Of a stretch of DNA of 64,000 nucleotides, positions 1 through 8,661 are shown piece after piece. The position numbers and the translations under genes are program-made. Origin of the DNA: Flavobacteriaceae bacterium (GTDB taxonomy: Bacteria; Bacteroidota; Bacteroidia; Flavobacteriales; Flavobacteriaceae). The DNA lies in the NCBI GenBank assembly GCA_012959395.1, contig DUDG01000033.1, positions 1-64,000 on the forward strand. The letters are read 5' to 3'. The notes beneath the pieces are model-generated. The model was given only the letters and a program-made list of their open reading frames with translations. It made no database searches and was not told where the DNA came from. Each line of letters begins with the position of its first letter. Position 1 is the first letter of the stretch.

Positions 1-1643
1 TTAGAGATACTATGCGGGGTGGAAAAATGCTTAATAATTGGAAAATGGCTGAAATTCATGCAAAAAATTCTCCTAAAAGAGTAAGAGAACTAGAGCACTG
101 GGGAGCAGTATTTGATAGGACAAAAAAAGGATTAATTAATCAAAGAAATTTTGGAGGTCACAGGTACCCAAGACTAGCACATGTTGGAGATAGGACTGGT
201 TTGGAAATGATTAGAACTTTACAGGATCATGGAATACACCAAGGTATAGATATTCAAATGGAGTGTACTGCTCTTGATATCTTAAAAGATAAATCAGGTA
301 AAGTGGCGGGGATAGTTTGTATGTATAGAGAAACTGGAGAATTTATAGTTTTTGAGACAAAATCTCTAATTTTTGCTACGGGAGGAGCAGGTAAAGCATG
401 GGAGGTAACTTCAAATAGCTGGGAATATACTGGTGATGGCTATGGTATGGCATATGAAGCTGGAGCTGAATTATTAGACATGGAATTTAACCAGTTTCAC
501 CCAACTGGAATGGTTTGGCCACCATCTGTTAAAGGAATACTTGTAACAGAAGGAGTAAGAGGTGAAGGCGGTATATTAAAAAATAGTGAAGGAAAAAGAT
601 TTATGTTTGACTACATACCTAAAAAATTCGCTAATGAAACCGCTGATACTGAAGAAGAAGCTGCAAGATGGTTAAATGGAGATAAAAATGCGCGAAGACC
701 TCCAGAACTTCTCACAAGAGATGTTGTTGCAAGAGCTATAAATGCTGAAGTTAAAGCTGGTAGAGGATCAAAACATGGAGGAGCATACCTGGATATTGCT
801 AAAGAAAGAAGTGCTGAAGATATTAAAAAGAAACTACCATCAATGCATCATCAATTTAAAATACTTGCTGAACTTGATATAACTAAAGAGCCTATGGAAG
901 TAGGCCCTACATGTCATTATTTTATGGGAGGAATAAAAGTAGATGCTGAAACTACTATGACTAATGTCAATGGATTATTTGCCTGTGGAGAAGCTGCAGG
1001 AGGAATGCACGGGGCAAATAGATTAGGAGGGAATTCTTTGTCAGATCTACTTGTTTTTGGAAATTTATCAGGTATTAAAGCAACAGAATACTCTAAAAAT
1101 ATAGGCTCTATCCCTAAAGTTGATGATAATGATATAAGAAAAATTATACAAGGTGCTACATCTATTTTATTAAGAGAAAATGGTAATAATCCATACCTCA
1201 TTCATGAAGAACTTCAAAAAAACATGCAGTATAATGTTGGAATAATTCGAACAAAAAATGAAATTGAAAATGGAATTAAAGAAATAGATGTGTTAAAAAG
1301 CAAATTTAAAGATGTTAAAGCACCTGGATCAAGTCAATTTAATCCTGGATGGCATGAAGCATTAGCTTTAAGAAATCTTTTAATATCTGCCGAAAGTGTA
1401 GCTAAATCTGCACTTATAAGAGAAGAAAGTAGAGGGGCACATACTAGAGAAGACTTTCCTTCCGAAAGAGAAGAATGGATAAAATATAATATCATCAATA
1501 AAAAAGGAAAAGACGGGAAGATGGAAACTGTTAAAATTCTACGCACAAACCCTGATAAAGAATTAAAGAGAATAGCTCATTCCAAGCTCGATGAATTAGA
1601 AAAAGAAGTAAAAATTGATCATGATAAATTAAAAGTTTCATAA
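1..1643 (+). CDS. sdhA: Succinate dehydrogenase flavoprotein subunit (5' end outside window)
   Basis: Catalytic subunit of succinate dehydrogenase (complex II), oxidising succinate to fumarate through FAD. The frame is open from base 3, so the ATG at 12 is internal and the N-terminus with the FAD-binding GxGxxG and the flavin-linked His lies upstream. Counting from that ATG, the fragment shows ATGGAGK near residue 122, HPTGM at 163-167, TEGVRGEGG near 180, the catalytic-Arg segment LLTRDVVARAI, and the FAD-binding HGANRLGGNSLSDLLVFG. It runs into sdhB with a TAATG overlap, so the two are co-translated. The start RDTMRGGKMLNNWKMAE and the overall pattern recall actinobacterial Sdh1 rather than the usual flavobacterial SdhA; that comparison is from memory. 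Identity as SdhA/FrdA is certain; succinate oxidation rather than fumarate reduction is inferred from the aerobic context. Confidence 0.95.
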   Translation, partial: RDTMRGGKMLNNWKMAEIHAKNSPKRVRELEHWGAVFDRTKKGLINQRNFGGHRYPRLAHVGDRTGLEMIRTLQDHGIHQGIDIQMECTALDILKDKSGKVAGIVCMYRETGEFIVFETKSLIFATGGAGKAWEVTSNSWEYTGDGYGMAYEAGAELLDMEFNQFHPTGMVWPPSVKGILVTEGVRGEGGILKNSEGKRFMFDYIPKKFANETADTEEEAARWLNGDKNARRPPELLTRDVVARAINAEVKAGRGSKHGGAYLDIAKERSAEDIKKKLPSMHHQFKILAELDITKEPMEVGPTCHYFMGGIKVDAETTMTNVNGLFACGEAAGGMHGANRLGGNSLSDLLVFGNLSGIKATEYSKNIGSIPKVDDNDIRKIIQGATSILLRENGNNPYLIHEELQKNMQYNVGIIRTKNEIENGIKEIDVLKSKFKDVKAPGSSQFNPGWHEALALRNLLISAESVAKSALIREESRGAHTREDFPSEREEWIKYNIINKKGKDGKMETVKILRTNPDKELKRIAHSKLDELEKEVKIDHDKLKVS

Positions 1644-2389
1644 TGAGTAAAAGGGATTTTAAAATTTATAGAGGAGATGATGAAAGAGGAGAATTAGTAA
1701 GCTACAAATGTGAAATAACAGAAGGAATGGTTGTTTTAGATGCCATTCATAGGATTCAAGCTGATCAAGCTAATGACCTTGCGTGCAGATGGAATTGTAA
1801 AGCTGGAAAATGTGGGTCATGTAGTGTTGAAATTAATGGGAGACCAAAGCTTGCATGTATGACTAGAATGAATGAATTTGAAGAAGACCAAACAGTAGTT
1901 ATTACACCTTTAAAATCATTCCCGGTAATAAAAGATATTGTATCTGATGTTTCATGGAATTATGAACAAAATAAAAAAATTACTCCATTTTCACCATCTA
2001 AAAAAGATAAAGAAAAAGACTTTGTTATGATGCAAAAAGATGTTGATAGAGTACAGCACTTTAGAAAATGTATAGAATGCTACTTATGTCAAAACGTTTG
2101 CCATGTAATTAGAGATAATGACGCTAAAGAAAAATTTGTTGGCCCCCGATTCATGGCAAGACTTGCTAGTCTAGAAATGCATCCTTATGATAGAGCTGAT
2201 AGAATTTCTGATATAAAAAATGATCATGGATCTGGTATGTGTAATATTACAAAATGTTGTACTGAAGTCTGTCCAGAAGGAATACAAATTACAGACGATG
2301 CAATCATTCCTTTAAAAGAGAGAGTAGTAGATAGATTTTATGATCCAATAACAATATTATCTAGAAAAATATTTGGTAAAAAAAAGTAA
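1643..2389 (+). CDS. sdhB: Succinate dehydrogenase iron-sulfur subunit
   Basis: Electron-transfer subunit of complex II, 248 residues, carrying electrons from SdhA flavin to the quinone site. The N-terminal ferredoxin domain has the [2Fe-2S] cysteines in CRWNCKAGKCGSC and a later LAC; the C-terminal helical domain has CIECYLCQNVC and CNITKCCTEVCPEGI for the [4Fe-4S] and [3Fe-4S] clusters. The ATG overlaps the sdhA stop by one base. No membrane anchor gene follows; if one exists it must lie upstream of sdhA. About 150 bases without a recognisable gene separate it from the convergent lactonase gene. Confidence 0.95.
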   Translation: MSKRDFKIYRGDDERGELVSYKCEITEGMVVLDAIHRIQADQANDLACRWNCKAGKCGSCSVEINGRPKLACMTRMNEFEEDQTVVITPLKSFPVIKDIVSDVSWNYEQNKKITPFSPSKKDKEKDFVMMQKDVDRVQHFRKCIECYLCQNVCHVIRDNDAKEKFVGPRFMARLASLEMHPYDRADRISDIKNDHGSGMCNITKCCTEVCPEGIQITDDAIIPLKERVVDRFYDPITILSRKIFGKKK

Positions 2390-2540
2390 TACTTTATTAA
2401 AAATTTATTTTTTCAAGTGATATTCCTTTTGTTTTGGGCATCATCTTTATTACAAAAATCAATTGTAAAATATAGCAAGATTAAATAGAGAATTTATTAA
2501 AGCTAAAATTTCATCTTAAGCAGGAAGTTTGAAAAAATAT

Positions 2541-3605
2541 TTAATTTGAAGGCTTATTTCCACGTTCAAGGATCAAGAAATGCCCATCCATTACATTTCC
2601 TGCTAAAATAAGATTTCCAAAAGGGGCAGCCACAGTAGATCCTGACATAGTATTACCCTCTTCCATATAAATTTGTTCTAATATATAATGGCCTTTTTCT
2701 AGATAGCTGACTTTTATAATTTCTGATGGGGATATTTCATTATTACCGTTTGCATAAGAGTCGAAATGCAATAAACTTGGATGAGCACCTATCCAAAGGT
2801 TGTTTTCTGAATCAAGTTCAATATTATCTACTCCAGTTTTACAATAAATATTTTCAATAAATGTTAATGAATGATCTTCATTTTTTTGATACACTTTTAC
2901 CAAGAATTTTCTTACTGAAGCCACAAATATCAAATCTCTATTTGAATCGAAATTAATTCCGTTTGCATAGGCAATTCCGTTTGCAACTTCTACAAAATTC
3001 TCTCCATCAAAATATATAACGTTAGAAATAGACAGCCCTAAATAATCTTCTGCTAAACGAAGTAAGCCATTTTTATATTTATGGTCATTCGTAAAGTAAA
3101 ATCGATTTTCATCTAACAAAACAATATCATTTGGACTAAATATTAGTTCATTTTTTATTGTTTTTTGATGCGTTAATTTAGTTCCATTTAATTCAAATAT
3201 TTCTATAGATTCTCCAGACTTAGAGTGATTTATTGCGGAAATGATATTAATATTATCTTTTTTGAAAACTGATATTCCATGAGGCGCAAATGGTTTTTTA
3301 AAATTTTCTGTAAGGTGAACTAGTTGGTAATTATTGTTTTTCAAATCTAAAAAATATAATCCTCCAGTTTCTTGGACTGTATTCGGAATACTTTTTCTTG
3401 ATGTAGCTGATATAATAGCAAAACTGTCTATCATACTAACAGTAATGTCTTCCGCGCCTGTTAAATTTAATTGTTTTAATATTTTCCCTTCAAATTTATT
3501 TTCTATGGTTCTAAAAAAACCAGTACTCCAAAAAATATTAGCAATAAATAAAACAATTAAAATTAGTGTCGAGAATAAAATTCTTTTTTTAAAACTTTTC
3601 TTCAT
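2541..3605 (-). CDS. Membrane-anchored paraoxonase/arylesterase-family lactonase
   Basis: A six-bladed beta-propeller of the paraoxonase (PON) family, 354 residues, with one N-terminal hydrophobic helix (about residues 9-25) that probably anchors it in the inner membrane facing the periplasm. The calcium and catalytic residues of PON1 can be matched by motif: AEDI (Glu52, Asp53), PHGIS (His109), SPNDIV (Asn159, Asp160), ANGIN (Asn215) and GVDNIELD (Asp260, Asn261); FTNDH and the DYLGLSIS segment are also PON-like. PON enzymes hydrolyse lactones and aryl esters; the native substrate here cannot be read from sequence. It lies just downstream of the Ig-like lipoprotein gene on the same strand, 16 bases away, so the two are probably co-transcribed. 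Confidence 0.85.
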   Translation of the reverse strand: MKKSFKKRILFSTLILIVLFIANIFWSTGFFRTIENKFEGKILKQLNLTGAEDITVSMIDSFAIISATSRKSIPNTVQETGGLYFLDLKNNNYQLVHLTENFKKPFAPHGISVFKKDNINIISAINHSKSGESIEIFELNGTKLTHQKTIKNELIFSPNDIVLLDENRFYFTNDHKYKNGLLRLAEDYLGLSISNVIYFDGENFVEVANGIAYANGINFDSNRDLIFVASVRKFLVKVYQKNEDHSLTFIENIYCKTGVDNIELDSENNLWIGAHPSLLHFDSYANGNNEISPSEIIKVSYLEKGHYILEQIYMEEGNTMSGSTVAAPFGNLILAGNVMDGHFLILERGNKPSN

Positions 3606-3621
3606 ATATAAATAGCCTTAT

Positions 3622-5226
3622 TTAATGTTTTAAACTTAACCTCTCTTCTAATATCCAATTGGCTCTTACAATAAACTCTTCTTTGTTATGAAATGTTTTT
3701 TCTGGTTTAATTCTATTTAAAAAGTCTCCAGTATCCCATTTGTTATTTTCATTTTTATCTTCAATTATTCTAATAAAATATTTTGAAGGAACTATATTTT
3801 CAAAGACACAGGGATCTTCATAAGATTTTAAAATATTCTCTTGAATAACCTCTTCTTGATCATTAGTTAGCTGTACAATAATGGGGAAATTAACAACATT
3901 TTCAATTCTTGCGCGAATAGTTCCATAATCAGCTCTGCTTTTTGTTGAAAAATTATAGCTTAAGGTATCAGTTGTGGATTTGAAAAAATCTGTAATGGCA
4001 TTTGGTAAAATGGACAAGTTGTATTTGTCATTTGGAAGTAATTCAAAATCAAAAATAATATCAAAATTATTTTTATCAATTTTTGTTTTAAAAGGGATTG
4101 TAATAGAATCTTTATTTAATAATTGAATATATTCATTATTAATAGTGTCTATGGGAATATTACTTAAAAGTTTGAATTTATCATTTAAGTCTAAAGTCGA
4201 ATTAACTGATGGAACAATTACTAAAGAATCTTTTTCTTTTTCTTTATATTTAACAGTGTAGGATTCTTTTTTTTCTTTATTTTTTAAAGTAAACCTTATA
4301 GAATCAAATTCTACTTCACTAAACCAATAATTTAAAGTATCTTTTTCTTTATTTTTAGTGATTATAGACTTAATATCTATTTTAAAATCATCTATTAATT
4401 CTATTTCAACATCAGAATAGTCACCCGAAAAACCAAATCCAACCTTGTTCTTGGATTCTAAAAAAGGCTTGAAACTTTTAAAGGGTTGTTTCTCTTTAAA
4501 AAGTTCAATATCGAGACTATCAGAGACAGGTAAATCAATAAAATCTGACATAAATCCTATTTGCTCATTTGCTGGATCAAACTTGTAATTATTATTAGAA
4601 TCTTTTATTGCTATTAAAAGGTATTTGCCTTTTTTTAAATTAGTTATTTCATAATTGGCACTATTAAGTGAACTACCAACATAAGTTGGTGTAGAATTGT
4701 AAATTATGGAGTCATTAAAATTTTCATCTTTAGGATAAAGAAATGTGGAAATAAAAGTATCGGGGCTTCTGTTAAAAGCACTTTTAATATTCCCATGAAT
4801 TTTCAAAGAGTCAATATATTCTCCTGTTGAAAATACATATTTAAAAAATGGAAGAAGATTTTCTTCATTATTATCAACAACGCTTTGTCCAAAATTAAAA
4901 ACATAAGTGGTATTTTTTGGCAAGGAATCGTTAATGTCTATTTGAATATATTTTGAGGCCCCAGATTGAGGACTAATGGAATAAAGACCTTTATCGATTG
5001 GAGGTGAAACCACAAGTTGTTTTCTGAAATCTTTTAATTTAATGTACTCGTCAAAATATAATCTAATACGTTTTTCTTTGAAATTAACTGAATTTTGTTT
5101 GGGTTCAGCCTTTATAAGTAAAGGAGGATTTTCATCCTTTGGACCTCCATCTGGTATACCTCTTTTTGCACACTGTGTAATGGTAATAGATAGTAAAAAA
5201 AGTAAAAGAAAATAAGGCTTTTTCAT
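3622..5226 (-). CDS. Ig-like (SbsA/Big_5 type) domain lipoprotein
   Basis: A 534-residue envelope lipoprotein of a type common in Bacteroidota. A short signal peptide ends in ITQC with the lipid-accepting Cys19, followed by a charged stretch KRGIPDGGPKDENPP. Residues about 30-115 form a Big_5-like Ig domain (LYFDEYIKL, then PKNTTYVFNFGQSVVDNNE). The middle is built of beta-rich, Lys/Asp-rich segments and the end has an EDKNENNKWDTGDF segment resembling the prealbumin-like or calcium-binding loops of such proteins. The function is not known; a structural or surface role is inferred. It is divergent from glyS, with a 102-base shared upstream region. Confidence 0.8.
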   Translation of the reverse strand: MKKPYFLLLFLLSITITQCAKRGIPDGGPKDENPPLLIKAEPKQNSVNFKEKRIRLYFDEYIKLKDFRKQLVVSPPIDKGLYSISPQSGASKYIQIDINDSLPKNTTYVFNFGQSVVDNNEENLLPFFKYVFSTGEYIDSLKIHGNIKSAFNRSPDTFISTFLYPKDENFNDSIIYNSTPTYVGSSLNSANYEITNLKKGKYLLIAIKDSNNNYKFDPANEQIGFMSDFIDLPVSDSLDIELFKEKQPFKSFKPFLESKNKVGFGFSGDYSDVEIELIDDFKIDIKSIITKNKEKDTLNYWFSEVEFDSIRFTLKNKEKKESYTVKYKEKEKDSLVIVPSVNSTLDLNDKFKLLSNIPIDTINNEYIQLLNKDSITIPFKTKIDKNNFDIIFDFELLPNDKYNLSILPNAITDFFKSTTDTLSYNFSTKSRADYGTIRARIENVVNFPIIVQLTNDQEEVIQENILKSYEDPCVFENIVPSKYFIRIIEDKNENNKWDTGDFLNRIKPEKTFHNKEEFIVRANWILEERLSLKH

Positions 5227-5315
5227 ATTTGAATAAAAATCAATAGCAAATTAACAATTATTTTCACCTATTTCTATTTAAATACTATAAATAGAATTTA
5301 TTAAAATATATCTAC

Positions 5316-5323
5316 TATTTTTG
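5316..5323 (+). promoter_or_regulatory. -7 box of the glyS promoter
   Basis: TATTTTTG matches the Bacteroidota -7 consensus TAnnTTTG and ends 5 bases before the glyS ATG, so transcription would begin at or next to the start codon. No good -33 TTTG is visible at the expected distance. Confidence 0.55.
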
Positions 5324-5328
5324 TCTTC

Positions 5329-6864
5329 ATGACATCAGAAGAAAAATTTAAAAAAGTAATATCACATGCTAAAGAGTATGGATTTATTTTTCCATCAAGT
5401 GAAATTTATGATGGACTTAGTGCCGTGTATGATTATGGTCAAAATGGAGCGGAGCTAAAAAATAATATTAAAGATTACTGGCTAAAAGCTATGGTTCAGT
5501 TAAATGATAATATAGTTAATATAGATTCAGCGATTTTAATGCACCCAACAATTTGGAAAGCTTCCGGCCATGTAGATGCATTTAACGATCCTTTGATTGA
5601 CAATAAAGATTCTAAAAAACGATATAGAGCTGATGTTTTAATTGAAGATCATATTACAAAAATTGAAGGCAAAATAGAAAAGGAAATAAATAAGGCTCAG
5701 AAAAGATTTGGAAAAAACTTTGATAAAGAACAATTTATTAAAACTAGTCCTAGAGTTTTACAATATTATGACAAAATAAAATCTATTTATAATCATTTTT
5801 CAAAAGCTCTTGAAGAGGATGATTTAATTGGACTTAAAAATATTATCGAAGATTTAGAAATAGTTTGTCCCGTTTCTGGTTCAAAAAATTGGACTGATGT
5901 CAAACAATTTAATTTAATGTTTGGAACAAAACTGGGAGCCTCTTCTGAAAGTGCAATGGATTTATATTTAAGACCTGAAACAGCTCAAGGGATTTTTGTA
6001 AACTTTTTAAATGTTCAAAAAACAAGTAGATTAAAAATACCTTTTGGAATAGCTCAAATTGGGAAAGCATTTAGAAATGAAATTGTTGCCAGACAATTTA
6101 TTTTTAGAATGCGAGAATTTGAACAAATGGAAATGCAATTTTTTATAAAACCTGGAACCCAAAAGGAGTGGTATGAAAAATGGAAAGAAACCAGATTAAA
6201 ATGGCATTTATCATTAGGAATAAAAAAAGAAAATTATCGATTTCATGATCATGAAAAATTAGCACACTATGCAGATGCTGCATGTGATATTGAATTTAAT
6301 TTTCCATTTGGTTTTAAAGAATTAGAAGGGATTCATTCAAGAACTGATTTTGATTTAAGTAATCATGAAAAGTTTTCTTCTAAAAAAATTAAATATTTTG
6401 ATAGTCAAATCAATGAAAGCTATACTCCATATGTTATAGAAACTTCAATAGGAGTTGACAGAATGTTTTTAGCTGTTTTTTCGAATTCACTGGAGGAAGA
6501 AAGTTTGCCCGACAATTCAACAAGGACAGTGCTAAAATTACCTGTAATTCTTGCTCCAATTAAAATTGCTATTCTGCCTTTATTAAAAAAAGATGGCCTG
6601 CCTGAACTTTCTAAAAAAATCTTGGACAAATTAAAATGGGATTACAAAGTTGTATATGATGAGAAAGATGCAATAGGGAGAAGATATAGAAGGCAAGATG
6701 CTCTTGGTACACCTTTTTGTATTACAGTTGATCATCAGTCTGTTTCTGATGGGACTGTGACTATTAGATACAGGGATTCGATGGTTCAAGAAAGGGCATC
6801 TGTACATGAAGTTATTTCTAAAATTCAATCCAATTTAAATATCAAATCTTGGTTAAAAACTTAA
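5329..6864 (+). CDS. glyS: Glycyl-tRNA synthetase (dimeric, single-chain type)
   Basis: Charges tRNA-Gly with glycine. This is the alpha2-type class II enzyme (GlyQS, 511 residues), not the alpha-beta type. Class II signatures seen are SGHVDAFNDPL, LRPETAQGIFVNF, FGIAQIGKAFRNEI, MREFEQMEMQFF, GVDRMFLAVF (motif 3) and the C-terminal anticodon-binding domain beginning near LAPIKIAILPL. A canonical ATG is used with an immediately adjacent -7 box. It heads a plus-strand run with xth one base downstream and tas overlapping xth. Confidence 0.97.
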   Translation: MTSEEKFKKVISHAKEYGFIFPSSEIYDGLSAVYDYGQNGAELKNNIKDYWLKAMVQLNDNIVNIDSAILMHPTIWKASGHVDAFNDPLIDNKDSKKRYRADVLIEDHITKIEGKIEKEINKAQKRFGKNFDKEQFIKTSPRVLQYYDKIKSIYNHFSKALEEDDLIGLKNIIEDLEIVCPVSGSKNWTDVKQFNLMFGTKLGASSESAMDLYLRPETAQGIFVNFLNVQKTSRLKIPFGIAQIGKAFRNEIVARQFIFRMREFEQMEMQFFIKPGTQKEWYEKWKETRLKWHLSLGIKKENYRFHDHEKLAHYADAACDIEFNFPFGFKELEGIHSRTDFDLSNHEKFSSKKIKYFDSQINESYTPYVIETSIGVDRMFLAVFSNSLEEESLPDNSTRTVLKLPVILAPIKIAILPLLKKDGLPELSKKILDKLKWDYKVVYDEKDAIGRRYRRQDALGTPFCITVDHQSVSDGTVTIRYRDSMVQERASVHEVISKIQSNLNIKSWLKT

Positions 6865-6865
6865 G

Positions 6866-7630
6866 ATGAAAATATTCTCATATAATGTTAATGGCATAAG
6901 GGCAGCCATTAAGAAAGGATTTTTAAGTTGGCTTGAAGAATACAGTCCAGACGTGATTTGTCTTCAAGAAATAAAGGCAAACAAAGATCAATTAGATTTA
7001 GAAGTTTTTTCAAAAATAGGATATAAATATAATTATTGGTTTTCTGCAAATAAGAAAGGATATAGCGGAGTAGCAGTTTTGTCAAAAACTGAGCCTAAGA
7101 ACATTCAATACGGAACAGGCATAGATCATATGGATTTTGAAGGCAGAAATTTAAGAGTCGATTTTGAAAATATTTCTGTAATGAGCCTTTATTTGCCTTC
7201 TGGTACTAATGTAAACAGGCTTCAATATAAGTTCCTATATATGAAGGAGTTTCAAGAATATATTACAGAATTAAAAAATACTATTACAAATTTAATTATT
7301 TGTGGGGATTATAATATTTGTCATGAAGCTATAGATATTCATGATCCAATAAGAAACGCAAAAGTTTCAGGCTTTTTACCTTATGAAAGAAATTGGATTA
7401 GTGATTTTTTAAGTTCTGGCTTTATTGATTCATTTAGACATATGCACTCAGAACCAAACAATTACAGTTGGTGGAGCTATAGAGCTAATTCTAGAGCAAA
7501 TAACAAAGGCTGGAGAATTGATTATAATATGGTTTCTCATAAATTAAAATCAAAAATAAAATCAGCTTATATTTTAGATAATATTAAACATTCAGATCAT
7601 TGCCCTATTGCAGTTGAATTAATATTATGA
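6866..7630 (+). CDS. xth: Exodeoxyribonuclease III (AP endonuclease)
   Basis: Base-excision repair enzyme of the exonuclease III/APE1 family, 254 residues, cutting at abasic sites and removing 3' blocks. Family residues are all visible: NVNGIRAA, CLQEIK (metal-binding Glu), GYSGVAVLSK, GDYNICHEAIDIH (catalytic Asp/Asn), WWSYRANSR, GWRIDY and the terminal SDHCPI (Asp-His). The start ATG lies one base after the glyS stop, and the stop overlaps the next start as ATGA, so translation is probably coupled along this operon. Confidence 0.96.
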   Translation: MKIFSYNVNGIRAAIKKGFLSWLEEYSPDVICLQEIKANKDQLDLEVFSKIGYKYNYWFSANKKGYSGVAVLSKTEPKNIQYGTGIDHMDFEGRNLRVDFENISVMSLYLPSGTNVNRLQYKFLYMKEFQEYITELKNTITNLIICGDYNICHEAIDIHDPIRNAKVSGFLPYERNWISDFLSSGFIDSFRHMHSEPNNYSWWSYRANSRANNKGWRIDYNMVSHKLKSKIKSAYILDNIKHSDHCPIAVELIL

Positions 7631-8661
7631 AATACACAACATTACCAAATAGCGATGTAAAAGTTAGTAAAATTTGCTTAGGCACTATGACTTTTGGGAA
7701 TCAGAATAGTGCTCATGATGCAAATGAGCAAATGAATTATGCTTTAGAAAATGGAGTTAATTTTTTTGATACAGCTGAACTTTATCCTGTGCCTGCTACA
7801 GCTTCGAGTTATGCTGATACAGAAAAAATAATTGGGAATTGGATGAATGAAAAAGCTAACAGAAAAGATATTGTATTGGCGACAAAAATAGCTGGTCCAG
7901 GAGATTACACTAAACATATTAGAACAAATGGATTTAGTAAAAAAGCTTTATTTGAGGCTGTTGACGGAAGTTTAAAAAGATTAAAAACAGATTATATAGA
8001 TTTATTTCAACTTCATTGGCCTGAAAGAATAACTAATACTTTTGGTATAAGAGGATTTAAATATAGTAACGAAGAGAAATGGAAAGAAAATTTTGAAACT
8101 GTTTTACAATCTTTAAAAGAATTAATTGATAAAGGAAAAATAAGGCAAGTAGGCCTCTCAAATGAGAATCCTTGGGGATTTATGAAATTTTTAGAATTAT
8201 CCAAAAAACAGTTACCAAAAATGATAACAATTCAAAATCCTTATAATTTATTAAATCGACTTTTTGAAATTGGAAATGCAGAAGTTTGCATTAGGGAGAA
8301 TACAGGTTTATTAGCTTATTCACCTTTAGGTTTTGGGATGTTAAGCGGAAAATATTTAAATGGAAATATGCCCGAAGACAGTAGGCTTAAATTGTTTCCA
8401 ACTTTAAAAAGATTTTCAAGCAATGAATCAATGAAAGCCACTCAATTGTATATGGAAATTGCTTTAAGACATAATTTATCTTTAACTCAAATGTCTTTAG
8501 CTTTTGTGAATTCAAGACCATTTGTAACTAGCAATATTATTGGGGCTTCTAAATTATGTCAGCTAAAAGAAAATATTGAAAGTATTCAAGTAGATTTAAG
8601 TGATGAAATTTTAAGTGAAATCGAAAAAGTTCATGAAATGAATCCTAATCCTGCTCCTTAA
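7627..8661 (+). CDS. tas: Aldo-keto reductase, Tas-like
   Basis: NADPH-dependent aldo-keto reductase of 344 residues, cytoplasmic TIM barrel. The match to E. coli Tas is close along the whole length as I recall it: GTMTFGNQNS, FFDTAELYPVPATA (catalytic Asp and Tyr), ATKIAGPGDYTKHIR (Lys), LHWPER (His), GLSNE, IQNPYNLLNR, LAYSPLGFGMLSGKYLNG and the C-terminal NPNPAP. The physiological substrate is not known. It overlaps xth by 4 bases and its last 17 bases overlap the end of the convergent radA gene. Confidence 0.92.
   Translation: MKYTTLPNSDVKVSKICLGTMTFGNQNSAHDANEQMNYALENGVNFFDTAELYPVPATASSYADTEKIIGNWMNEKANRKDIVLATKIAGPGDYTKHIRTNGFSKKALFEAVDGSLKRLKTDYIDLFQLHWPERITNTFGIRGFKYSNEEKWKENFETVLQSLKELIDKGKIRQVGLSNENPWGFMKFLELSKKQLPKMITIQNPYNLLNRLFEIGNAEVCIRENTGLLAYSPLGFGMLSGKYLNGNMPEDSRLKLFPTLKRFSSNESMKATQLYMEIALRHNLSLTQMSLAFVNSRPFVTSNIIGASKLCQLKENIESIQVDLSDEILSEIEKVHEMNPNPAP

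Noticed and set aside
2390-2540. Possible terminator between sdhB and the lactonase gene
   Set aside because: Only a weak AAAGTA/TACTTT pairing at the sdhB stop; no stable stem with a T-tract on either strand.
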